A stretch of 64,000 nt of DNA, taken from contig NC_069085.1 of NCBI RefSeq assembly GCF_947172395.1, forward strand, positions 17,858,698-17,922,697. The letters are read 5' to 3'. Within the stretch, counting starts at the first letter, position 1. Each line of letters begins with the position of its first letter. Below the pieces are notes generated by a model. The model had not been told where the DNA came from. It made no database searches and saw nothing but the letters and a program-made list of their open reading frames with translations. The position numbers were made by a program, and so were the translations under genes. The DNA is from Bicyclus anynana (lineage: Eukaryota > Arthropoda > Insecta > Lepidoptera > Nymphalidae). Shown here one piece after another: positions 12,601 through 24,800 of the stretch.

Positions 12601-15600
12601 GTAGACATGATTCCTCATGATATGCTGTAGAAAATTTTAAAAATGTACGTTTCAATCGTAGATCTGGAGCCTTGAAACTGGCTACCTTCCAAAGTCACCA
12701 TGTCCAAACTCCATGTACTTATAGTAGGAGCATGGGCTAAACTGGCAGCCTTCCTAAAATGAGGTCTAAAGCTACTATCGTAGACTCAGTCAGTACTGCG
12801 TTAGAGCGCGATTGCTTTATTTTGAAGGTGATCATTGACTGTAGAATTCAATATACCAATATTGTACGGAAAATGAAAGCTGGTAAGGGCAATATAAATC
12901 AGAAAACTTAATGAAGTCGCAAGCCTAGGTTACTCAATCATATTGCGCATTTAAGTTTTACCGTGTCAATTTCCCTCGATTTTTCAATTTTCGCATAATT
13001 TGTAATGGTTTGTTTCCGTTCAAGCGATTTATTGCCTTGTAATTTGATTTTAATCAACATCAACCTATAACTAATCGGCGCATTCAATATGCCGGCTAAT
13101 AATAATGAAATTACGAATTTCCCCGTCAGATTGATTCTATCAGAGGTTTTGATAGCTACCACGAGATTTGAAGATATTTGCACTTTCTCTTTATACCTTT
13201 GTAAGAAAATATTTAAGCATTCAGATGTTTCTTTATTTTTAATTTTTTGTCCGCAATAGCAACTTTGTTATTTTATCTAACGTTGGACGGTCTTGTTGAC
13301 TTAAAACTACCTAGGTATATCATAACTTTATAATGGTAATGATATAATATTAAAGATTAGTAATAATGACATGACATTATGTAAGAGTTTAAAAAATCCG
13401 ATTTACACTTTAAACAATAAGGCCTTCATTTTGACTTGTAAGGAGTACACTCAGTTAACTAGTACTTAAGTAATTAGACTATACTTATCTGTGTGAAGAA
13501 GAAATCAGTTTCCGACGAATATTCACATTGTTCTCTTTGATTCCAGGTTACCTGACACGGGGCAGCCTCCGATACTCATCTCGCTGGCAGAAAATGCTAA
13601 ACTAGACCTCAGAACACCAGAAGAGTTACTGTTCGCGAACGAATCTGAACAGCACAATGAAACAACTAGTTTTGCCATCGCCGACAGTGCGGGCGACGAC
13701 GATGAGGAAAAAGAAGTTACCGAAAAAGCGAGCACGGAACCTCGGCTTGTAGTCAAAGCGAAGCCTATCCAAGATAGACAGCCTGAAGAAGCACCACAGA
13801 GCATCCCGGCTCCGCCAGACGCGGAACTCGTAGACGAATCTCAACCGGTAGAAACACTCGAAGAAAACATTCCAATAAAACCAGAAACACCACAAGAAGA
13901 TATACCCTCCTTCTCGGAGTGGGCGCAGAAACAGTTAGCCGAGGCCGAAAAGAAAGACACCGTGCTGAACCATTCGAGTCAACCTAGTCATAGTAATACA
14001 AACTTCAGCAGCAAAAACACTAAATTAAGGTCCAAAAATTACGCGTCGCCCGCGTGCGGTGCCAAAGTTGTCGCAGTGAACCCAGAGGCTGGTTCGGCCA
14101 GCTCTATCTTGTCACCGAACAGAGATGAGTACATGCTCAACACTTGCAACAGTCGCATTTGGTTCGTGGTGGAGCTTTGCGAAGCTGTGCAAGCTCAGAA
14201 GATTGAAATAGCAAACTTCGAGCTGTTTTCGTCAACGCCCAAAGACATCGCTGTGGGATTCAGCGATCGATTTCCTGTTCGGGAATGGGCGAGCGTCGGG
14301 CAATTCACAGCTCAAGACATGAGAGACGTACAAAGTTTCGATTTGTACCCGCAAATATTTGGAAAATTTATCAGGGTAGAATTGCTCTCGCATCACGGTT
14401 CAGAACACTATTGCCCTATTTCTTTATTCAAAGTTTATGGTACTTCGGAATTCGAAGTGTTGGAGAAAGAAAGTTCACAACACTCCGCTCATATAGATGA
14501 AGACGAAGAGGATGAAATAATAGATGTTCCCGATGTACCCGCCGCCGAAGCGGAGCCTTCAAAGAATTTGTTTGGTTCCGCACGAGACGCCGTGATGTCT
14601 ATTATGAAGAAAGCTGCTCAAGCGCTAGTTAAGTCAGAAGTTCCTAATAACGTTTCTAGTGAACACAACGATACATCAACAGACAATATGTACAAGAAGT
14701 GTTGCTCACCAAGCCATATAATAGTGTGTGATAATTGTAGTGAAACGCTTTACAATGATGTATATGAACTGCTCAGTTGCAGCTCGGACAGGTTATCTAG
14801 TTTAGTGCGTCAAGTTTTTCTTAGAGACACTTTAAAGTGCACAAGTGTATGTCAGAATTATGGTTTAGATTTTAAAAGTACAAAGACTATAGAGTTCGGT
14901 GACGAACGCGCGGCTTATGTAAACTCTTTCTTCCCGCCTAAATATATTGCAGCATTGTGTAACATTCTCGCGATCAAAGAAAAAAAAGTAGTGTTAAACA
15001 CTAGCTTTGAGACAGAAATGAACGTTACCTCTAATGTAACTGTAGACGAGTCTCCGCAGAAACTCAATAGTGAAACGAATTCCGAACAAGAACTTAAATT
15101 AGTTCCGATTAAAGATAATGATACAGATGATAAAATAAATGAAACGGCTCAATCTGATGATAAAACAGTACCTGAACAAAAACTTGAACATGCTCCTATA
15201 GAGTTACCCAAAGATGACAAAGATAATAAGGATTCTAAAGAAGATTCACAAACAATCATTGAAGAACAGCAGCCTTTGCCAGAGCCGCAAGTAGATTCTG
15301 GCCCTCAGGAAAAGCAAATAGAAGAAAAAAGTGAAATTGAAAACCAAGATAGTCCCAAAGTTGAAATCAAAAATGGAAAAGATGTAAACATGGATAAACC
15401 AAAAGATAATCTTAATATAGGGGACGAAATTAGCGATCAAGTGATGATCGAATCTGATGGTTTTATCTCTGAATTGGATCAAATGGCGGTTGATCCAACT
15501 CCTGCCGGCGCTCAAGCTGCTTTGAATCAAAACCAGGCACAGGCGACTCTACAGAAAGAGTCTGTATTTTTGAGACTGTCAAATAGAGTAAAGGTGAGTT

Positions 15601-16954
15601 AAAAAATGTTTACTAACCATTTTGTTTTAAAACAACTTTCTTGAATGTTCCAAAATATGTGTCAAATATCACTACTAATTTCATATCTTAAAAATAAGTA
15701 TACAATGCTCAAGTTAATTTCGTTTTTAAAATTCATAAACATAATTGTTAATCGTGTTATCCACGGCAAGAAAAATACAACAAACTTCTACCTACAGACT
15801 TTTTAATTATGCACATAACATGCATTCTTAGATCTTTTTAAATTCTAAATACTTCAGTCTCTCGTAATGCAGTAAATTAGTTAGTTTTCATCATAAGATT
15901 AGTTATCAAGACTGCAATAATGTTTAACGTTTTTGTTTCTCTATTCCAGACCTTAGAAAGAAACATGTCGCTGTCAGGACAATACCTTGAAGAGTTGAGC
16001 AGAAGATACAAGAAACAAGTGGAAGAAATGCAAAAGTCGTTTGAAAAGACCATACTTCAAATGTCAGAGGAAAGAAAAAAGAGCAACGAACGTGAACAGA
16101 AATACTTAGACCAGATGAACCTGCTACAAGATAAACTTGCACAAATGACTCTTACACTAGAAATGTTAATGGAAGAAAGCGATAGTTGGTTCGGGAACCT
16201 TACATTCTTTAAATTCTTCATTTATCAATCTATAATTTTAGTGATAGCTTTTTATTATATATCGAAGAAAAAAAAACCTGAATCTATTCTAGTTCCAATT
16301 CCAAAGAAGACGAAAAAGAAACCGGATAAATTTAGAAGGAAATCCGTTGAAGGAGTCAGCGGGCACGCCACTCCGTCTGCCAAGAAGAGACGACCCAGCG
16401 AAGAAGCATTCCAAATTGTGAGGCATTCAGACGAAATAGAACCTGATGCAGGGGAATGGCAAGTCGCTAGAAAGAATAGAAGGCGGAAACCATCCATGAT
16501 AGTTCACAGAGACGCAGGTTCAGAGGTCAAAGATACGTCTAACGAATGCGTCCGAGAGTTGCAAGAAAACCCAATACCTTTAGATGAGGCAGAATTCTTT
16601 GCCCCCGTTTCGGAGCCGAAAGAATTTACCGACAACAAAGTGAAAGAGTTACCAAAAACCAACGGATCGTTCTTTAATAATTTGAAAACGAAAACCATGA
16701 AGACGCGGCGGTTGTCGTCGCCAGCATTTTTGAGAACGTTCAACCGCCAAAGCAGTAGAAGCACGCCGAGTCCAGTAGTCAGGACTTTGGAGCCAATTTT
16801 TAACGGGAAGCTGAGTAAAAAAGCAGCCTCAGAATCGCCTACTGGGAGCCTCTGGTCAGAATCAACGGACATCTCGCAAAATGGGCATCCAGACAGCGAG
16901 AGCGGAGGCAAAAAGAAGAAGAGTTTTAAGAATATACTAAAAAAAGTATTTTAA
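9616..16954 (+). CDS. SUCO: SUN domain-containing ossification factor-like ER membrane protein (SUCO/Slp1 family)
   Basis: Three coding exons: 9616-9707, 13547-15593 and 15950-16954 (stop TAA), with GT/AG borders and matching phases; 1047 codons before the stop. The start is chosen because it gives a signal peptide (MSPPRALLAALLLCQLLS). Exon 2 has an acidic spacer, the family motif PSFSEWAQKQLAEAEKKD (about residues 150-168), a SUN domain (about 195-335, with SRIWFVVEL and KFIRVELLSHHG) and a long Glu/Lys/Asp-rich linker. Exon 3 has a coiled coil (about 728-793), one membrane segment (about 797-818, FFIYQSIILVIAFYYI) and a basic tail ending KNILKKVF. Signal peptide, luminal SUN domain, coiled coil and one membrane span in this order are typical of SUCO/OPT and yeast Slp1, which act in the rough ER in protein maturation. 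The function here is inferred from the family. The protein is shorter than the human one. Intron 1 is 3.8 kb, intron 2 is 356 nt. Confidence 0.9.
10168..10330 (+). pseudogene. RTE-clade LINE C-terminal relic
   Basis: One frame reads MFGVSLRDRIRNEEIRRKTK then ATDIAQRISEL and a stop; after a frame shift, AGLIVPTKRHWDPSVHR follows. This corresponds to the C-terminal region of RTE-clade polyproteins, usually LGVSLRDRIRNEEIRRRTK ... W.WAGHI.RR.D.RW. It is a short dead fragment in the SUCO intron. Confidence 0.7.
12463..12720. mobile_element. Fold-back MITE-like element
   Basis: The left end gtagccaattatggagtttag matches the element at 3175. The right part has the reversed counterpart (gtccaaactccatg). 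An inner pair, agaaatcatgtct near 12510 and agacatgattcct near 12603, can also fold. Boundaries are approximate. Confidence 0.4.
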
Positions 16955-17904
16955 AACTCATGCGTTACGATTCGAATCTTACAGTAAACGAATGTGGCAT
17001 TCGAATCGTAAAACGCATGTCGACTCAAACTAGAACTGTGAAGGCAGATTTCACGATTCAAATGTCAGTGTATGAAGATGAATTAACATTTTCAATATAT
17101 TCAGTTTCAAATCGTAATACCATTTGTAAAGCCTATAATTTTGAGTCAGGTGTTTGGTACTTCGGTTCGCTTCGTGTTGTAAGTGTGGATCTGTCATTAT
17201 GGCCCTTGACTGTTTGTGTTTTATGTGAATGTCAATGTGCTTAATTAATTAATTAATTAAATCATGTAACTGTAATGTTTAACGAAATTGTATTTGTTAT
17301 AATATTTAAATTATTGTATAAAGTATTTTGTGTCGATGTTAGTATGTGGTCTAGTGTTGTATAAATATATACAAATTGTGATAAATTAGGATGCCTAATG
17401 CTATTTCGTTTTTTTTATGGGGTTACGTAGCCAAATCAATCCATGGATTCAAATAGTATGATTGATATCTGAGACTGATTTAATCTGGGATTGTGGATAA
17501 TTATTTGCTCCATAATAATTATTATATAAGTTATTGAAGTTAAATGCATTTTGTGACATCAGATTCCTGTAGAAATTACTCTTTTAAGATTTTACCTGAT
17601 ATCTATTAGTTTCATATATTTTATATGTACATATAGCATAGGATAATGTTCCTAGTACTTACTTTAGGGTTCGACTGTAAATTACTTTAAAAATTCATCA
17701 ATCATGCTGAACAAGACGAAAAAAAATTATTAAAACCAACGCTAATGTCCTAGTATTTATTTATATTACTTACTATTTTATAGAAATATTTTAAGTTTAA
17801 ATGGTCAATAGATATTGCGATATTTTCAATATAATGCGTATAAGATTTTTATAATATTTATAAGATTTTATCCTGTTGACAAATTAGTTTGTTTTCGTAA
17901 TTCA

Positions 17905-18135
17905 AAGTGCGGCCGCTCAGAGATTGCATTTCTGACAGCTGTCAATGTCACCTTTTTATATTTGTTAATTAATTGTTGATAATTTTATTCCAAAAATAAA
18001 ACGTATACTTATTGTAAGGTGGCATAATACGTTTTTTATGTTATTACTCGTTATTAAGGTTAATAAAAGATATTTAAATATCTCACTGACATTGACATTC
18101 GACAGGTGTCAGAAACGCAATCACTGAGCGTCCTA
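17905..18135. mobile_element. MITE with about 40-bp inverted ends
   Basis: The left end (gctcagagattgcatttctg then acagctgtcaatgtca) and the right end (tgacattgacattcgacagg then tgtcagaaacgcaatcactg) are imperfect inverted repeats around an AT-rich core. There is no ORF. The superfamily is not determined; agtg flanks both ends but may be chance. Confidence 0.6.
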
Positions 18136-19836
18136 TAGTGTTGTTGTTTTTTTGAAAATTCAGCGGTTGACTGTGACCTTACCTAGTGCAGTATTAAATA
18201 GAATGTCCTTGTACTTCAAGCCTATGCTCCTGGCATGTTGATCATAATGTAATTTTACTATAGGTGTTTTCAAGAAAAATCATAATGTACCTAGTCGGAC
18301 CGCCATCAAATTCTCAAATTCATTAAACTCTAACTGGGCATGAAATTTAGCTTTTCATTGGTGAAAGAATTTTTAAAATCGGTCTAGTAATTTCTGAGCC
18401 TATTCGTAACAAATACCACTGCCAAAGCTTTACTAATGAGTAATGGCTGAATTTGTTTTGATATGAATGCCTCCAATAGTTTCACGGTTGGAGGCACGCA
18501 CTTAAATCCAACGTTCGATTCCCATTCCGTTAAACTAGAATTGAGAATATGGTTCATAAAAAAGACGAGAAAAATAATGATAATCCCAACAGTTATAAGG
18601 TCACACGCACACCGCTGTCTGGTATCGTAATATTTATTGACCGTTATGACCCTCATACAAATTGTATGCACAACGGTAACTTTAGGAGATACTATGAATG
18701 TATGTATGAATGTTTTCTGCATGATCGTGGCTACGGAACCCATCAAGTGGGGCCGCGTCTCCCGCTCGACAGTTCTTTTTTATTTTGCTACAATGCCAGT
18801 ACGTACATAGGGACAGTGGGCGCTAGTCCGGGGAAACAAAGAAATGGCATTAAATGCATAACTTTATTTCTGGTGTTGTTTTATTTTAATAATCCTATTA
18901 CAATACTTAATTTCCATCGCAAATTACATTTATTCACTAGCGGGCCGGCCGGTTGGTTGATATAAAATTGAATAAATAAGAAAAATGAACCTTGAAAGTA
19001 GAGATTACGAAAACCAATAGAAAATCTTCCAACTATCTATAATATAACAATTAACAATGAATTCCATTCATTTTACAATAAATTTTGCACACACGAATAA
19101 CAACTAAATTTTTTCTTTCTTTATTATTTTTTATATATGTACTTTTTTTTTTAAAGATTAACTGATATATGTACTCCAAGTTCTTTTACTAAAATTAAAA
19201 CTGCTATAGGTTATAAATGTTTGTATTGGCCGAATTGCCATACAAACAGCCAGTCAGTCAATCAAGTATGTAATTTGCGGTGGCCCTTACATCTCTTTTC
19301 TAATAAATTATACAATATTTATACACTTTTATATATTTCTTACACGTAACAATCATTAAAGTATCGGGTAAGTAACAATGTTTATAAAACATTTTATTAA
19401 ACCAACCATACAAGTTTTACGAGTAGTCTCTTCATAAAAGAGCTCATCTAAATCTAAAGAAGTACCTTAGCTTTCACATTTCTGCCTTAAAAACATCACA
19501 AGCAGTAAAGCTATAAACTGTAGCAAATATTATATAGTACAATAAGCGAAATCTGTTACAAGAGCTATCTCATATACCCTATGTAATCCTTGGCATTAAC
19601 TTGTAAAAGAACTCTGTGAAAGTATGTTTTTTGAAGTCAGATTCAATGGGAAAACTATTGATGAATCGACGGCTCAGTTGATGATTGGCGAATGATTACG
19701 GCCAATACCTATGGCTATCACGTAAAGCGCGCTCTTCGCTTTGGCAAATAGTGTGACGAATATTTTTGTTGCTAACACCCGCACCACATATAAATCAAAT
19801 CAAATCGTACGGGTCAAAGTGTTGTAAAGACAGACT

Positions 19837-20107
19837 GCCACTGGGCAGTCTGTCTTCGGTTTGGAGGATGCAGATTTGGTCCTGGGCACCTCCAATTTTT
19901 CTGTTATAAGCATTTTAAGAAATTAAAAATCATTTGTTTCAAACGGTGAAGGAAAAACATCATCATCTGCATACCTGAGAATTTTCTTAATTCTCTATGT
20001 GTGCAGTCTGCTTTAGGCAAGCGTGGTGGACTAAGGCCTAATCCTTCTCATTCTGAGAGGAAACTCGTGCTCAGCAGTGAGCCGAATACGAGTTATTAAT
20101 GATGATG
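19837..20107 (+). repeat. SINE family B, decayed
   Basis: The body matches the copies at 34561, 36573 and 54605: gcattttaagaaattaaaa, caaacggtgaaggaaaa, gcgtggtggacta, cattctgagaggaaactcg and ctcagcagtgagccgaata, ending in a gatgatga tail. The tRNA-like head is degraded. Confidence 0.75.
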
Positions 20108-20432
20108 AAAATAAATCTAATTTGAATTTCAATCATTTTTAAATTAACATTACCGTTGTCTCGTCTTGGAGGGGCACTGCTGTGCAACCAAATAATTCCC
20201 CCTTTCACGTTGGTACATACATTGGCCAATATGTTGGCCATTACCCGCTGTTTAGGTTGACCAAAATTGAGGCGAATGGTTATGGCCAATATCTATGGCA
20301 AATATCTGCACTACATATTATGAAACATTGTTTCAACGGGCATATTGTAGACTTAAAATAAATCCAACTTGAATTTCATTCATTTTCAATTAACTTACAT
20401 AATAAAAATATTATCACAAGGCAAAGTCTATA

Positions 20433-20565
20433 CTATGAAATATTAGTAACAGATTGCATAAAGTCTTTCAAGTCTACACACTTTATCTTCACTAAGTGAG
20501 TCTCTCTCGCCGTGTTGTTGAGGTCTCTCGCGGCCTGCGCCAGTGTCCGTGGAGCAGTGTCGCGT
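20433..20565 (-). pseudogene. Fossil copy of the METTL13 terminal exon (distal)
   Basis: The minus strand reads QAARDLNNTARETHLVKIKC and then VDLKDFMQSVTNIS plus a stop, almost the C-terminus of METTL13. A frame slip lies upstream of QAA, and the 5' half of the exon is absent. It lies in the first unit of the tandem duplication, about 1.3 kb beyond the real stop. Confidence 0.8.
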
Positions 20566-20970
20566 GTCAATTGATAGATACGAAAATTATTAATGGACTG
20601 ACGACTCACATGATAACGCGCTTAATATAGTGGGAGATTAAATTGTTCACGCTTCAGGAAAAAGTACTAGTAGTGTTTTGCAATACCGTTGTCTTGTCTT
20701 GGAGGGGCACTACTGTGCAACCAGATAATTCCATTCTTCACATTGGTCAACATATTGGCCATTGTTCAGGTTAACCAAAATTGAGGCGAATTGTTATGGC
20801 CAACATTGTGACGAATATCATTGTTGTGTCCAAACATCCTCACTACATATTAGGAAACATTGACCAACTTGTAAAAAACTTGTAAAGCGGGTAAAATGTA
20901 AACATAAAATAATTCCAATTTGAATTTCATTATTTTTTCAATTAACCAACATAATAAAAATAGTATCACC

Positions 20971-21090
20971 GCTATGAAATAAAACAAACAAATCTACACA
21001 CTTTATCTTCTCTAAGTGAGTCTCTCTCGCCGTGTTGTTCAGAGCTCTAGCGGCCTGCTCCAGGGTGTCCGTAGAGTAGCGTCACGCCTC
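20971..21090 (-). pseudogene. Fossil copy of the METTL13 terminal exon (proximal)
   Basis: The minus strand reads YSTDTLEQAARALNNTARET and HLEKIKCVDL. A deletion then removes the codons for KDFMQSVT and shifts the end. Only the last third of the exon was copied. Confidence 0.8.
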
Positions 21091-21305
21091 AATATATAGA
21101 TAGTGAATTTAATAATAATGTATTGACGACTCAGGTGATAACGCGCTTACTATAGTTATAGTGGGATATAAAATTGATCGCGCTTCAGGAAAATGTTTTT
21201 TGAACTACCGTTGTCTTGTCTTGAAGGAGGTACTACGTACCTTGGCCAATATGTTGGCCATTGCTTACTCCATACCCTTAACCAAGTTAAGGCGAATGGT
21301 TAAGG

Positions 21306-21617
21306 CTCAGACCAATTATTGTATAGGACCTGCCTCGCAATACGTTACTTTTCTGTCAAAGTATATGATCAACGATCTAATGCGATTATAAAAACTGTCT
21401 CTATAGTATCGATGTTAAATAGTTGTAATCGTGTTCATCGGTTAAAGAGCTCCGTAAAAATACCTTTTTGTGTAATTAAAGTGTGTAAAAAACGGGCAAA
21501 AACTTCTAGTTTAGTAAAAGATATATACCAAATCTAATCTCGTTTTCTTCAGAAAATGACAGACAATTTTGTTCGTGACTATGAGTGCGATACAGGTCCT
21601 TCTATAATTGGTCTGAG
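21306..21617. mobile_element. hAT-type MITE, copy 1
   Basis: A 312-bp element with terminal inverted repeats CTCAGACCAATTAT at the left and ATAATTGGTCTGAG at the right. It is flanked by a perfect 8-bp target duplication, GGTTAAGG (21298-21305 and 21618-21625). It is about 90% or more alike to 32407-32719 by eye. It has no transposase. The 8-bp duplication fits the hAT or P superfamily. Confidence 0.85.
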
Positions 21618-21815
21618 GGTTAAGGTCATTGGCTGTGGCCGCTCTTGCTCTTGCTTTGGCCAACATTGTGACGAATATCATTGTTGTTTCTAAACACTAC
21701 ATATTAGGAAACGTTGACCAATTTGTAAAGTGGGTGTAATGTAAACTTAAAATAAATCCAATTTGAATTTCATTCATTTTTCAATTAACCAACATAATAA
21801 AAAAAAGTATTACCG

Positions 21816-24800
21816 CTATGAAATAATAGTAACAGATTGCATAAAGTCTTTCAAATCTACACACTTTATCTTCACTAAGTGAGTCTCTCTAGCCGTGTTG
21901 TTGAGGTCTCTCGCGGCCTGCTCCAGGGTGTCTGTAGAGTAGGGCCGCGTGTTGGTCGCGAACACTATCTCGTTGACCTCCTCGTACAGTTTGACGACGA
22001 GCAGGTGTCGGAAGTGTTGCTTCAGTGTCGACAGTATGGTGTCGTAGAGCGACGTGTCTCGACAGACCAGGTTGAGGATGAAGTGGCCTGAAAAGTATAC
22101 GAATGGTAAGTTTGATTTTCCTAAAACACCCTAAATAATCCTGGAAACAATGTAACATATTTGACCGGCTTTTTGATTAAACAATGTTTGACAAACTTTT
22201 TTTTTTTTCAACCCTTGACTACAATCTCACCTGATGGTAAGTGACGATGCAATCCAAGTTGGACGCGGGCTAACTTGTTAGGAGGATGAAAATCCACTCC
22301 TTTCGGTTTCTAAACGACATCGTACCGGAACGCCAAATCGCTTGGCGGTACGTCTTTGCCGGTAGGGTAACTAGCCACAGCCGAAGCCTCCCACCAACTA
22401 GACCTGGACCAATTAAGAAATTCTCAATCAGCCCAGCCGGGGATCAAACCCAGGACCTCCGTCTTGTAAATCCACAAGCCGTCACTTTTGACAATGCCCT
22501 CACAGACAAATGTTCACCATAGGTGAACGTACTTGACTGACATAACCACCTATTACTTGACGTAACCATATATCGAGGTGGTTACTTGACGTAGCCACCT
22601 ATGGTGAATGTTTGTCTGTAAGGAACTCAAGACTAATTAGATAAAGACCTGCCTCGCAAGACATTATTTTTCTGTCAATGTATATGATCAACGATCTTAT
22701 GCGATTATAAACACTGTCTCTATAGAATCGATGTTAAAAACCTCCGTAAAATACCTTTTTGTGTAGTTAAATGGTGTAAAAAACGAACAAAAACTGCTAG
22801 TTTAGTATAAGATATGTATGAAATCTAAGCTCGTTTTCCTTGGAAAATGGCAGAAAATTTTGTTCGTGAATTTGGGTGCGATACTAGTCCTTATGTATTT
22901 AGTCTGAGGTAAGGAAGTATATCTCACCGTCGTCCCCCAGCAGCGCCTGGACCCGCGCCAGCACGTCGTCGCCCAGGAAGTGTCGCGGCGGACACGACAG
23001 CCCCAGCGAGCTGTCCTTGCTGTCCATGTCGAACAGCACCGCGCTGTACTCCGCACCTGTGCATGCGCCACGTCTTAAGGTCCGTTTATATCTACAGACA
23101 CAATGCGTCACCGACACGTAGCGTGGCAGACACCCACAGACACCGTCTATTCACACTGCCGAGCAGGTAGCTATAGACACATTAAGTCCTTTTCAGAAAT
23201 TGAAGAAGTTCATGTTATATAGGCAAAAAGAGTTAGAAGATTATGCAGTGGAGGCATCAATTATTTAGTGGGAACTTTAGATGCAAATAACATATTTAGG
23301 TACAGTCTATTAATTGGTATAAGTATTCATATTTATATTTATATATATTATATGTATATATGTCATATTAATTATTGTATGTTGGCATTTATCTTTATGT
23401 TATTATCATTTTATTTATACGCTCTTATCAAGGTTTTTTGTTTTTGGTTTTTTTATTTTTGTGTTGTATTATATGAATTTTTATTTTGAATGTATTTAAA
23501 GTATTTTGATTAGATGTTTAGTTTATAATTATAACTGACTGTGACGTCACCCGGGTCTCAGCTGAAAATCAGTGCTGCGCATTGCTTTCCAGCGATGAAC
23601 GGCTAATGCTGAGCTGTAAACCCTTTCTGTTTGGTGTCACAGATAGTCATGTAATATCTAAGATAGGATGATCACTTTTTAATGTGACTGTTTGTGACAT
23701 TAAAAAGTGAATAAACTTATTTTCTTTCTTCTTTCTTTCTTTCTAAAGAAGTCCCCCAGAGGCGGCGTTAATGTCTTAATGGCGCTCATTGTCATTTGGT
23801 AATTGCAGTCTTATTGTCATTTGTGTAAGGCGCTGTGAATTTTAGTTCAGGTTTCACGAAAAGGTCTCTACAGTCATCTAGGTGGAAAGTTCTCATCAAT
23901 ACAAATTAATCAAGCCCAATCACAAGGTAGCTACTGTAAGCCGTTGAGTCTTTCGTCTCCATGACCAGACCCCTAATGACACTCACAACCCATGTTGATG
24001 ACAGTTCTCATCAATACAAATTAATCAAGCCCAATCACAAGGTAGCTTCTGTAAGCCGTTGAGGAGTTCCCTTTTGTGTCTTTCGTCTCCATGACCAGAC
24101 CCCAAATGACACTCACAACCCATGTTGATGACAGTTCTCAACAATACAAATTAATCAAGCCCAATCACAAGGTAGCTACTGTAAGCCGTTGAGTCTTTCG
24201 TCTCCATGACCAGACCCCTAATGACACTCACAACCCATGTTGATGACAGTTCTCAACAATACAAATTAATCAAGCCCAATCACAAGGTAGCTACTGTAAG
24301 CCGTTGAGTCTTTCGTCTCCATGACCAGACCCCTAATGACACTCACAACCCATGTTGATGACAGTTCTCATCAATACAAATTAATCAAGCCCAATCACAA
24401 GGTAGCTTCTGTAAGCCGTTGAGGAGTTCCCTTTTGTGTCTTTCGTCTCCATGACCAGACCCCAAATGACACTCACAACCCATGTTGATGACAGTTCTCA
24501 ACAATACAAATTAATCAAGCCCAATCACAAGGTAGCTACTGTAAGCCGTTGAGTCTTTCGTCTCCATGACCAGACCCCTAATGACACTCACAACCCATGT
24601 TGATGACAGTTCTCATCAATACAAATTAATCAAGCCCAATCACAAGGTAGCTTCTGTAAGCCGTTGAGGAGTTCCCTTTTGTGTCTTTCGTCTCCATGAC
24701 CAGACCCCAAATGACACTCACAACCCATGTTGATGACAGTTCTCAACAATACAAATTAATCAAGCCCAATCACAAGGTAGCTACTGTAAGCCGTTGAGTC

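Larger units (their letters stand above)
9708..13546 (+). other. Intron 1 of the SUCO-like gene
   Basis: The intron begins gtaagc and ends ttgattccag. It contains an RTE-type LINE relic (10168-10330), a SINE-like relic (about 11830-11950) and a fold-back element (12463-12720). Nothing else in it could be identified; the 81-codon frame at 12938-13183 on the minus strand lacks coding character. Confidence 0.7.
16955..21815. other. Intergenic region between the convergent SUCO and METTL13 genes
   Basis: After the SUCO stop there is AT-rich 3' sequence with a ttaa tandem run (about 17241-17262), then a MITE (17905-18135), an unassigned stretch with two overlapping ORFs of 120-138 codons (18384-18965, not credible as genes), a SINE family B copy (19837-20107), and a tandem segmental duplication (about 19690-21815) with fossils of the last METTL13 exon and a hAT-type MITE. 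Confidence 0.7.
20151..22087. repeat. Tandem segmental duplication, about 525-bp units, reaching into METTL13 exon 10
   Basis: The same order of landmarks (taccgttgtc, ggccaatatgttggcc, gacgaatatcattgttg, attaggaaac, tccaatttgaatttcatt, then the 3' part of METTL13 exon 10) repeats with unit starts at about 20151, 20684 and 21206. The third unit is interrupted by a hAT MITE and ends in the functional exon 10. A partial older unit appears near 19690-19800. The first two units carry exon fossils at about 20433-20565 and 20971-21090. Confidence 0.8.

Noticed and set aside
13523..13895. Minus-strand ORFs opposite SUCO exon 2
   Set aside because: They are antisense shadows of the acidic SUCO coding sequence.
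18384..18965. Two overlapping ORFs of 120 and 138 codons on opposite strands
   Set aside because: No domain, no splice context and composition like the surrounding non-coding DNA; parts look like decayed repeat.
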